From the NCBI GenBank assembly GCA_010024485.1, contig RGGX01000068.1, positions 1 through 6,669 on the forward strand: a DNA stretch of 6,669 nucleotides, in the 5' to 3' direction. This DNA comes from Actinomycetota bacterium (lineage in GTDB: Bacteria; Actinomycetota; Acidimicrobiia; Acidimicrobiales; Ilumatobacteraceae). This document shows, one piece after another, positions 1 through 5,567 of this stretch. The stretch's first letter is position 1; each line of letters begins with the position of its first letter. A program made the translations under genes and the position numbers. The notes beneath the pieces are model-generated. The model saw nothing but the letters and a program-made list of their open reading frames with translations. It had not been told where the DNA came from and searched no databases.

Positions 1-86
1 ACTCGGCCATCACCGCCGCCGACGCCCTCGATGAGGTGATCTTCGAGATCAACCTTGTGGAGGACGCCCGACGTATCGGGGACTGA
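1..86 (+). CDS. C-terminal tail of an unidentified protein (5' end outside window)
   Basis: An open frame enters from the left edge (first full codon at 3) and stops at TGA 84-86. It gives about 27 residues ending LVEDARRIGD and beginning SAITAADALDEV, an acidic, probably helical tail. Codon third positions are G/C-rich, like the neighbours. The stop lies 10 nt before the preferred ATG of the ROK kinase on the same strand, so the two genes are probably co-transcribed. I do not recognise the family from this fragment and assign no function. Confidence 0.6.
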   Translation, partial: SAITAADALDEVIFEINLVEDARRIGD

Positions 87-96
87 CCGGATCGCC

Positions 97-1005
97 ATGG
101 AGGAGTTCGGACCGGTGGTGTGCGCCATCGACATCGGCGGCACCAAGTTCGAGGTCGGGCTCGTCACCCTCGACGGGGCGCTGATCGACCGTGAACGCGG
201 CGAGGTGGATCCTGATGTCGGCCCGCAGTCGCATCTCGCGATGCTCGCGGCACTGGTGTCATCGCAACTGGTCCGCGCCCGCGAACACCATCGTCGACAG
301 GTGTTGGCGATCGGGATCGGATGCGCGGGTCCGATCGAGCCGAACTGCGCGACGGTCTCCCCGGTCAACATCGCCTCCTGGAACCGGTTTCCGTTGCAGG
401 GTCATCTTGAGGAGTTGACCGGTCTTCGCGTCTTCGGTGATCTCGACGCGAAGGCGCTCGCTCTCGCTGAGGGGTGGCTCGGGGCTGCCATCGGGGTACG
501 CAACTTCTGCGCGATGACCGTGTCGACGGGTATCGGCGGCGGCATCGTGATCGATGGAGAGCTCGTCGATGGCGACTCGGGCAATGCCGGTCACGTCGGC
601 CACGTCATTGTGGAGCCCGGAGGTCATCGCTGTGGTTGCGGCGCCCGCGGATGCCTCGAGGCGGAGGCCTCGGGACTGGCCGTGCAGTCGCTCACGGGGC
701 GACCCGCGACCGAGCCGACCTACGAGATCATGCAGCACACCGGTCGACTCGTCGGTCGGGGGGCCGCGATGCTGTGCAACTCGTTGGATCTGGACCTTGT
801 CGTGATCGGCGGCGGTGTGGCCCTCGGATTCGGCGCGACGTTCTTCTTGGCCGCGCAGACCGAGCTCGACCTCATGTCGCAGGTGACCCTCGGCCCTCCT
901 CCGAGAATCGTGCAGACCAAGCTCGGTGATCGCGGCCCCCTCGTTGGCGCCGGGGCGGTCGCATTGCGGGGACTCGGACGGGTCAACGCGCTCGACGGTC
1001 GTTGA
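97..1005 (+). CDS. ROK-family sugar kinase (glucokinase-like)
   Basis: A 302-residue protein with the full ROK (repressor/ORF/kinase) layout and no N-terminal winged helix, so it is a kinase-type member rather than a repressor. Visible motifs are the phosphate-1 loop DIGGTK (residues 12-17), a sugar-contact region SPVNIASWNRFPL (88-100), the probable catalytic base D117 in LDAKALALAE (116-125), the phosphate-2 loop STGIGGG (143-149), and a zinc module with H169 and CGCGARGC (C179, C181, C186). A glycine-rich VIGGG segment (236-240) lies near the C-terminus. Family members phosphorylate glucose, N-acetylglucosamine, N-acetylmannosamine or related sugars with ATP in the cytosol. The exact sugar cannot be read here, because the usual G-E-x-G-H motif reads G-H-V-G-H (165-169). 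The ATG at 97 is preferred. A TTG at 55 would add 14 residues but overlap the upstream gene by 32 nt and put extra residues before the DIGGTK strand. There is no strong Shine-Dalgarno sequence. Confidence 0.9.
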   Translation: MEEFGPVVCAIDIGGTKFEVGLVTLDGALIDRERGEVDPDVGPQSHLAMLAALVSSQLVRAREHHRRQVLAIGIGCAGPIEPNCATVSPVNIASWNRFPLQGHLEELTGLRVFGDLDAKALALAEGWLGAAIGVRNFCAMTVSTGIGGGIVIDGELVDGDSGNAGHVGHVIVEPGGHRCGCGARGCLEAEASGLAVQSLTGRPATEPTYEIMQHTGRLVGRGAAMLCNSLDLDLVVIGGGVALGFGATFFLAAQTELDLMSQVTLGPPPRIVQTKLGDRGPLVGAGAVALRGLGRVNALDGR

Positions 1006-1023
1006 GCGGCCGGCTTCGAGGCC

Positions 1024-1941
1024 TCAGACCCAGACGATGCGGTCGACGGCCGTCGCGATGAGCGGCCGCTGGAGGTCGACCCAGTCGCCGACGTTCGGGC
1101 AGTCGACACCCGAGGGGATCATGAGCATCGACGTGTGCATGTGCGGGGGTTCGAGGAGGTCCAGTCGTCGTCGGTGGAAGTGGAAGGGACTGCGACCGTC
1201 GGGGAGCGGGGCGACACCGGAGGCGCTCCCCGCGCCGACCATGACGAGGTGGCCGTCCTCCTCGACGATGACCTGCCGATAGCCGGCGCTCGTGCCGGCC
1301 TCCACCGCGCGCCGGTCGAGCACCTGGGCCTCGAGGCGCATGGCGTCGCGTCGTCCATGCCAGAGAGCGGTTCCCAGGCGGACGCGGTAGGTCCGGTCGC
1401 CCGGCAGGTCGCGAACTTCGGCCGGATCGACGTGGCTCATCCAGATCTCGAGTTCGGCATCGAGGTGTTCGAGATGGGCGACCACCTCGGCGAGGTGCTC
1501 GGAGTCGCTGCCGGCGAGCGGCGGGTGGATCGACACACCGATGACCCCAAGACCGGCGGCTCGGGCCAGGTCGATGAGGTCGGTGCCGCCGCCGTAGCGC
1601 CGCATCGACGAGCCGAGTTTGACGAGAACGTCGCCCGACCAGCCGGACAGGGCGTCGATGTGCTCCCTCGCGCCGACGGTCAGCACGGCGTCGTCGGTGG
1701 GTGGTTCCTCGAGGGTGGGCGTCAGCACCACCGGGCGGACACCGGCCGGTATGTCGTCGAGCTCGTGGACGGTCCCGACGGCGATCGTGTCGGCGAGGTC
1801 GGCGGCGATCCCGGCGAGTCGCGCCCGTCCCAGGCCGTAGCCGTTGCCCTTGACGACAGGCACCGGGTTCTCCGTCGACGCGATGAGGGTCTCGACGTGG
1901 GTCGTCCAGACATCGTGATCGATGGTGAGCCGGATCGTCAT
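1024..1941 (-). CDS. Alanine racemase-fold PLP-dependent enzyme
   Basis: A 305-residue protein resembling fold-type III PLP enzymes of the alanine racemase family. Near the N-terminus PVVKGNGYGLGR (28-39) matches the PLP-lysine motif (typically VKANAYGHG), so K31 is the expected Schiff-base lysine. VKLGSSMRRYG (107-117) corresponds to the family's K-x-D-T-G-M-x-R-x-G strand, VRLGTALWHG (187-196) to VRPGIALYG, and EAGTSAGYRQ (214-223) to the segment carrying the second catalytic residue, making Y221 the likely Tyr265 equivalent. PPHMHTSMLMIP further on fits the C-terminal beta-domain (VCMDQ-like strand). At 305 residues it is shorter than typical Alr (about 360-380). The ATG at 1941 was chosen because the frame upstream reads antisense through mftF with no family similarity. 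The gene follows mftF after 38 nt in the same direction. It could be a true alanine racemase, a racemase for another amino acid, or a tailoring enzyme. Fold confidence is high, substrate unknown. Confidence 0.82.
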   Translation of the reverse strand: MTIRLTIDHDVWTTHVETLIASTENPVPVVKGNGYGLGRARLAGIAADLADTIAVGTVHELDDIPAGVRPVVLTPTLEEPPTDDAVLTVGAREHIDALSGWSGDVLVKLGSSMRRYGGGTDLIDLARAAGLGVIGVSIHPPLAGSDSEHLAEVVAHLEHLDAELEIWMSHVDPAEVRDLPGDRTYRVRLGTALWHGRRDAMRLEAQVLDRRAVEAGTSAGYRQVIVEEDGHLVMVGAGSASGVAPLPDGRSPFHFHRRRLDLLEPPHMHTSMLMIPSGVDCPNVGDWVDLQRPLIATAVDRIVWV

Positions 1942-1949
1942 CGCGTCCG

Positions 1950-1955
1950 ACCGTA
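1950..1955 (-). promoter_or_regulatory. Possible -10 box upstream of the racemase-like gene
   Basis: On the minus strand the hexamer TACGGT (TANNNT form) ends 8 nt before the ATG at 1941, in the 38-nt gap after mftF. The spacing would allow a very short leader or a leaderless transcript. There is no clear Shine-Dalgarno sequence before this ATG, which makes internal transcription plausible. No convincing -35 element is visible, so the call is tentative. Confidence 0.25.
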
Positions 1956-1979
1956 CCGGTTGGGAGGGGACCGAACTCG

Positions 1980-3341
1980 TCAGTCGGATGTCGCCGGCGA
2001 GGCGCCGGACGTCGACTCTCGGTGGGTGAGTCGGCCGGATGACACGACCGGGAGGAGAGCCCCGGGGGAGCCCTGATCGATGGCTCCGAGGACGACCCCG
2101 GCTCCGTGGGCGAGATCGGCTGCCAGACGGGCCGGGTGGCGGGCGCCGACCGCCGCGAGCACCGCGACCCGTCGCGCTGTCCGCGATAGCGGGATGAGCG
2201 GGATCAGCAGCGGCCACCAGGCCCGCCGGACCGCGGCGAGGGCGGCGGTGGTGCTTCGCGCGAGCCCTAGGCCGACGACCCGGGTCGCTCGGAGCGGATC
2301 GAGACCGTCGACCTGCCGCGAGAGGATGAGACCGGGCGCGCCGACAGCGCCCCCGATCACCGCCGCCGGGCCGAGCAGGCGGGGCCGTCGCGAGCTGAGC
2401 GACCAGAGGAGCGCGACGATGACGGCGAGCCCCCACCGGGATGTCCTCCAAGGCGCGACAGCGTCGCCGTGTCGAGCGGCGAGACCGGCTGATGAACGCC
2501 CGTAGCCGATCCGCTGTCGGAGCCAGCCGCCTGCGCTCGCGCGCGCCTCATGCGTGAGTTCCGTCGAGGGGTCGTAGACGACGAGCCAGCCGTGGTCGCG
2601 CAGACGCCAGACCAGATCGACGTCCTCCCCGGTGCGCAGGTCCTCGTCGTAGCCGTCCACCGCGGTGAGAGCGGAGGCGCGAACGACGACGGCGGCGGAT
2701 GGGACGTACGAGACGCGGGCACCCGCCGACACGCGGCCCCCGCGCGGACCGAGGTCGAGTGCCGGCGCCGTGCGCTCGGCGGTCACCGTCATGCCTTCGC
2801 CGTCCTCACCGGCTCTGATGCGGGGGGCGACCATGCCGACGCGGGGGTCGTCGAAGTGGGCCATCAGCGGTGCCCACCACCGCTCGTCGCCGGTGTCGAC
2901 GTCGGCGTCGACGAAGGCGATGAACTCGACGGCGGGGTTCTCGTCGATCACCCGCCGCCAGCCCAGGTTGCGCGCGGCCGCCGGACCACGGTTCCGCTCC
3001 GACCTGATCGTCGCTTCGGCGACCGGGGGTTCGGAGCCGTCGTCGACCAGCACCGTTCCGGGGGCCGGTGGGTGCCGGGGGGTGCCGATCGTCGGGGTCA
3101 CCACGACCAGCGACGGTTCCTCCCGCGGGGGAGGACCGACGTGGCGGGTGACCATCCCGGTGTCGAGGAGTCGATCGAGGAGCGGCCCCTCGGTGACGGG
3201 GAGTCCGTTCCGGAGTCGTTCCACGGTGTCGCGACCGGCTTCGGTGAGGCGGAGGAGGGTGAGCGGGGTGCCGCCGATGAGGAGGTCGCCGGTGACGATC
3301 AGCGCTCGGTCGAACGAGTACGAGGACGTCGTGTCGGTCAT
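1980..3341 (-). CDS. mftF: Mycofactocin glycosyltransferase MftF
   Basis: A 453-residue GT2-type glycosyltransferase matching MftF in layout. MftF attaches glucose units, known in mycobacteria as a beta-1,4-linked chain, to premycofactocin. Residues 1-70 form a small N-terminal domain (LLIGGTPLTLLRLTEAGRDT, 20-39) typical of MftF and reminiscent of the PqqD/MftB fold. The GT-A core follows: VVVTPTIGTP (79-88), DDGS (100-103), NRGPAAARN (117-125), the DxD nucleotide-sugar/metal motif at D145 and D147 in FVDADVD, and MVAPRI (170-175). ARVSYVPSAAVVVRAS (208-223) and GEDVDLVWRL (238-247, acidic catalytic region) are highly characteristic of MftF, followed by QRIGYGRSSAGL (276-287). Hydrophobic stretches at about 303-316, 321-340 and 374-386, plus a C-terminal DLAHGAG (409-415), indicate membrane association. 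The ATG at 3341 overlaps the mftE stop as ATGA, so translation is probably coupled. The call is firm; acceptor and sugar are inferred from the family. Confidence 0.93.
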   Translation of the reverse strand: MTDTTSSYSFDRALIVTGDLLIGGTPLTLLRLTEAGRDTVERLRNGLPVTEGPLLDRLLDTGMVTRHVGPPPREEPSLVVVTPTIGTPRHPPAPGTVLVDDGSEPPVAEATIRSERNRGPAAARNLGWRRVIDENPAVEFIAFVDADVDTGDERWWAPLMAHFDDPRVGMVAPRIRAGEDGEGMTVTAERTAPALDLGPRGGRVSAGARVSYVPSAAVVVRASALTAVDGYDEDLRTGEDVDLVWRLRDHGWLVVYDPSTELTHEARASAGGWLRQRIGYGRSSAGLAARHGDAVAPWRTSRWGLAVIVALLWSLSSRRPRLLGPAAVIGGAVGAPGLILSRQVDGLDPLRATRVVGLGLARSTTAALAAVRRAWWPLLIPLIPLSRTARRVAVLAAVGARHPARLAADLAHGAGVVLGAIDQGSPGALLPVVSSGRLTHRESTSGASPATSD

Positions 3342-4021
3342 GACACCCGACGCAGGTGCTCGACGAGCGAGTCGATCCAGCGCGACAGGATCGCCTGGCC
3401 GAGTGCGGCGTTCGCCCGTGTGGGGTCGCCGAGGACACCGCTGGGGCTGTGGAGGGCGACCCCGTCGGCCTGGAGCTCGGAGATCGCGATGCTCGGACCG
3501 GGCGCCATGGCATCGGTGCGCACCCTGGTCGCGTCGAGGTGCAGCATGACGGAGGTCTCGGCGCTCCCGGCGTGGAGGTCGTCGCCGGGATCGGCCCCGG
3601 TGAGATCACTGACATCTGATGGCCACCAGGCGCTGACGGCGTCACCCTCGGAGGTGAGGAGCGCCACCGCCTCGGTGACGGCCCGATGGTTGCCGCCGTG
3701 TCCGTTGACGAGCACGACGCGCGGTGCCCATCGGGCGGAGCGGACCAACTCGACCAGGACGCGGACCATGACGTCGCTGCCGATCGAGAGGGTTCCCGGG
3801 AACCCGTCGTGCTCCCCGCTGGCGGTGATGGCGATCGGCGGCGTGATCGCGACGGTGTCGATGACGGCCGCGGCGCCCTCGGCGACGGCGATGGCGATCC
3901 GCGTGTCGGTGTCCACCGGCAGATGGGGTCCGTGTTGCTCGGTCGAGCCGATCGGGATCACCAGCGTGGACGGGGCGGTCTCGGTCCAGGTCTGATCACC
4001 GAGGAAGGTCGGCTGGCCCAT
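3338..4021 (-). CDS. mftE: Mycofactocin precursor peptide peptidase MftE (creatininase family)
   Basis: A 227-residue metal-dependent amidohydrolase of the creatininase family. MftE cleaves the MftC-modified precursor peptide MftA to release the cyclised Val-Tyr product (AHDP), which MftD then oxidises. Metal and catalytic residues are visible: IPIGSTEQHGPHLPVDTDTR (22-41) carries E28, H30 and D39 with the spacing of creatininase E34, H36 and D45. VNGHGGN (105-111) supplies H108, and HAGSAETS (150-157) supplies H150 and E155. ASGEHDGFPGTLSIG (67-81) and SGVLGDPTRA (194-203) are further MftE-like segments. Length is close to actinobacterial MftE (about 230-250). No signal peptide is visible, so it is cytosolic. 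The ATG at 4021 has no Shine-Dalgarno sequence but has a -10-like hexamer 6 nt upstream. It is first in a minus-strand run mftE-mftF-racemase; mftA-D are not upstream of it. A generic creatininase is the alternative, but adjacency to mftF argues strongly for MftE. Confidence 0.92.
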   Translation of the reverse strand: MGQPTFLGDQTWTETAPSTLVIPIGSTEQHGPHLPVDTDTRIAIAVAEGAAAVIDTVAITPPIAITASGEHDGFPGTLSIGSDVMVRVLVELVRSARWAPRVVLVNGHGGNHRAVTEAVALLTSEGDAVSAWWPSDVSDLTGADPGDDLHAGSAETSVMLHLDATRVRTDAMAPGPSIAISELQADGVALHSPSGVLGDPTRANAALGQAILSRWIDSLVEHLRRVS

Positions 4022-4027
4022 GACGAC

Positions 4028-4033
4028 AGTCTG
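4028..4033 (-). promoter_or_regulatory. Candidate -10 box for a leaderless mftE transcript
   Basis: On the minus strand the hexamer CAGACT (NANNNT type) is followed by exactly 6 nt and then the mftE ATG. This is the geometry of actinobacterial leaderless promoters, where transcription starts at the start codon. No Shine-Dalgarno sequence is present. No clear -35 element was found, and the hexamer lacks the first-position T of the best consensus. Confidence 0.35.
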
Positions 4034-4072
4034 GCGTGCGGGCTGTTACCGGCGGTCAGTCCTTCGACATGG

Positions 4073-4078
4073 GACAAT
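4073..4078 (+). promoter_or_regulatory. Candidate -10 box for a leaderless Nudix-fold gene transcript
   Basis: GACAAT (NANNNT type) is followed by exactly 6 nt and then the GTG start at 4085. The 63-nt divergent gap therefore holds one such hexamer for each direction. No strong -35 element or Shine-Dalgarno sequence is seen. The matching geometry at mftE and at the Nei-like gene supports the call. Confidence 0.4.
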
Positions 4079-4084
4079 GACAGG

Positions 4085-4624
4085 GTGAGCGAGATCGACA
4101 CCCAGACCGACGACCAGTGGCTCTCCTCGGAGGACATGGAGATGGTGCGGGCGAGGATGCCGATCGTCTACGTCGATGCGGTCCCGGTCCGGGTGGATGC
4201 GGCGGGCAATGTGACCTCGGTCGGCATGTTGTTGAGGGTGGCCCCGGACGGCTCGATCAGCCGCATGGTGGTGAGTGGCCGGGTCCTCTTCGGCGAGCGG
4301 GTTCGCGACGCCCTGGTGCGTCACTGCGAGAAGGATCTCGGCCCGATGGCCCTGCCGCGCATCCCGGTCGACCCGGCCCCGTTCACGGTGGTCGAGTACT
4401 TCCCCGACCCCGAGCGGAGCGGTTACTTCGACCCGCGCCAGCACGCGGTGAGCCTCGCCTATGTCGTGCCGGTGGACGGAGACTGCCAGCCGACGCAGCA
4501 GGCCCTCGACCTCGCCTGGTTCTCGCCGGCCGAGGCGGTCAGCCCGACGGTGCGGGCGCAGATGACGAGCGGCCACGACCGCCTCATCCGTCTGGCGCTC
4601 GGCCACGTCGGCCAGCTGCCCTGA
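4085..4624 (+). CDS. Nudix-fold protein, DUF4916-like, with a degenerate Nudix box
   Basis: A 179-residue protein resembling the actinobacterial Nudix-related DUF4916 family. Features in order: an N-terminal WLSSEDMEMVRARMPI helix (12-27), beta-strand VDAVPVRVD (30-38), strand VGMLLRVAPDG (46-56), then the Nudix-box position SGRVLFGE...LVRHCEKDLGP (64-87). Later come YFPDP, the conserved-looking FDPRQHAVSLAYVVPV segment, and ALDLAWFSPAEA, which fits the last Nudix strand and helix. In the Nudix pattern G-x5-E-x7-R-E-U-x-E-E-x-G-U, G65, E71, R79 and G86 are kept, but the R-E-U-x-E-E core reads R-H-C-E-K-D. The metal-binding glutamates are therefore largely absent and ordinary Nudix hydrolysis is doubtful. 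The GTG at 4085 was chosen for its -10 spacing and because an upstream start would run antisense into mftE. It is followed 51 nt later by the Nei-like gene on the same strand. Role unknown. Confidence 0.8.
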   Translation: MSEIDTQTDDQWLSSEDMEMVRARMPIVYVDAVPVRVDAAGNVTSVGMLLRVAPDGSISRMVVSGRVLFGERVRDALVRHCEKDLGPMALPRIPVDPAPFTVVEYFPDPERSGYFDPRQHAVSLAYVVPVDGDCQPTQQALDLAWFSPAEAVSPTVRAQMTSGHDRLIRLALGHVGQLP

Positions 4625-4663
4625 GCGCCGGGGGACGTCCACCACCGGTTCGGTCGCCGAACC

Positions 4664-4669
4664 TACGAT
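4664..4669 (+). promoter_or_regulatory. Candidate -10 box for a leaderless Nei-like gene transcript
   Basis: TACGAT, a full TANNNT match, lies exactly 6 nt before the GTG at 4676 in the 51-nt gap after the Nudix-fold gene. No Shine-Dalgarno sequence precedes the GTG. This is the best of the three leaderless-type promoters in the window and implies the glycosylase homologue can be transcribed on its own. Confidence 0.5.
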
Positions 4670-4675
4670 TCAGCC

Positions 4676-5542
4676 GTGCTCGAGGCCCCGGAGATCCGCC
4701 GTACCGCGTCGGCCATGCGCACCGCCCTCGTCGGTCGGCCGACGATCCGGTTCGACTCTCCGTCGCTCGAGGGCCCGGCCCCTCGCCCGGGACGTCTGGT
4801 GGAGCGAATCGACGCCCGTGGACGTGAGCTCGATGTCACCTGGGATGACGGCCTCATTCTCCACACCACGGTGCGTCGAGGCGGCACCTGGCACCTCTAC
4901 CGGATGGGGGAGAGGTGGCGGCGTCCCCAGCGCGAGGTGAACGTCACCGTGGAGAGCGACGACTGGGTCGCCGTGTGCTTCAACGCGAGCACCGTCGAGA
5001 CCTTCCGCACCGGTGTCGATTCCCGTCATCCCTCGATGGGTCGTATCGGACCCGACATCACCGACGTGCGCAGCAACCTGTCGTTGGTGGTCGACGCGAT
5101 GGTCTCCCATCGAGACCCGTCGGCGAGAGTGCGTGATGTCCTGCTCGATCCACGGGTGGTGCGCAACGTCGGCAACGTGGTGGCCTCTGAGGCCCTGTGG
5201 GCGACCCGTCTCAGCCCCTGGGCCCGTATCGGAGACCTTCCGCGTTCGGATGCGATCATGCTGGTGAACACCGCGGCGCGCTCGTTGCGCTCGAGACTGT
5301 CGACGCGGGTGCTCGACGGGGAGGTCGTCGAGGACCTCGAGGTCTATGGCCGAAACGGTCAGGGGTGCTCGCGCTGCGGCGACACGATCGAGGAGCGGCG
5401 GTTCTCCTCCGATGGCCGGTTCGTCTACTACTGCCCGGGCTGCCAGACCCGTCTCGACCACCGTCTGCTCGATGACACCCCGGTGATGGATCCGCACCCG
5501 GCGGCAGCCAAGTTCCTCGCCGACCTCGACGCCGACGACTGA
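4676..5542 (+). CDS. Fpg/Nei-family DNA glycosylase homologue lacking the N-terminal Pro and conserved Lys
   Basis: A 288-residue protein with the complete Fpg/Nei (MutM / endonuclease VIII) architecture; members excise oxidised bases and nick the abasic strand. The N-terminus MLEAPEIRR aligns without gaps to the classical MPEGPEIRR, so position 2 is Leu instead of the Pro that acts as Schiff-base nucleophile, while E3 is kept. The beta-hairpin RGK motif reads RGR (48-50), replacing the conserved Lys by R50. Other hallmarks are intact: RIGPDI (123-128), LLDPRVVRNVGN with N167 (156-167), the helix-two-turn-helix region to about 215, and a zinc finger with C231, C234, C253 and C256 that keeps R248 in GRFVYYCPGC. 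The GTG at 4676 fits the family's invariant start and has a TACGAT box 6 nt upstream. The previous gene's stop is in the same frame, and no other start in between could supply a Pro2. Family membership is firm. Canonical glycosylase/lyase activity is doubtful; a DNA-binding, regulatory or altered-chemistry role is possible. Confidence 0.88.
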   Translation: MLEAPEIRRTASAMRTALVGRPTIRFDSPSLEGPAPRPGRLVERIDARGRELDVTWDDGLILHTTVRRGGTWHLYRMGERWRRPQREVNVTVESDDWVAVCFNASTVETFRTGVDSRHPSMGRIGPDITDVRSNLSLVVDAMVSHRDPSARVRDVLLDPRVVRNVGNVVASEALWATRLSPWARIGDLPRSDAIMLVNTAARSLRSRLSTRVLDGEVVEDLEVYGRNGQGCSRCGDTIEERRFSSDGRFVYYCPGCQTRLDHRLLDDTPVMDPHPAAAKFLADLDADD

Positions 5543-5567
5543 GGGCCGTCGCCGGTTCCAGCGGTGG

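Noticed and set aside
1006..1023. Possible bidirectional terminator between the converging ROK and racemase genes
   Set aside because: Only a 4-bp GGCC/GGCC stem is possible in the 18-nt gap, with no U-tract on either side, so it is not convincing.
1003..1068. Repeated TGAGCGGCCG at 1003 and 1059, and a 12-nt palindrome CGACGGCCGTCG at 1044-1055
   Set aside because: These are short GC-only matches, one inside coding sequence, and likely in a genome of this composition. The palindrome has no loop, so it cannot form a hairpin terminator.
1942..2451. Upstream extension of the racemase-like frame on the minus strand
   Set aside because: This open stretch overlaps mftF in another frame, is Arg/Pro/Ala-rich low-complexity sequence and shows no family similarity. 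The Alr-like homology begins at the ATG at 1941.
2550..3995. Long plus-strand open frame opposite mftF and mftE
   Set aside because: The translation is Arg/Gly/Asp/Val-rich with no recognisable domain. It is the mirror of two strongly identified minus-strand genes, as expected at high GC.
3686..4084. Upstream extension of the Nudix-fold frame on the plus strand
   Set aside because: It runs antisense through mftE and is Asp/Gly/Arg-rich shadow coding. The GTG at 4085 has a -10-like box and leaves a normal-length protein.
5543..5567. Possible terminator between the converging Nei-like and PPOX-fold genes
   Set aside because: The 25-nt gap shows only weak, interrupted CGG/CCG pairing and no U-tract.
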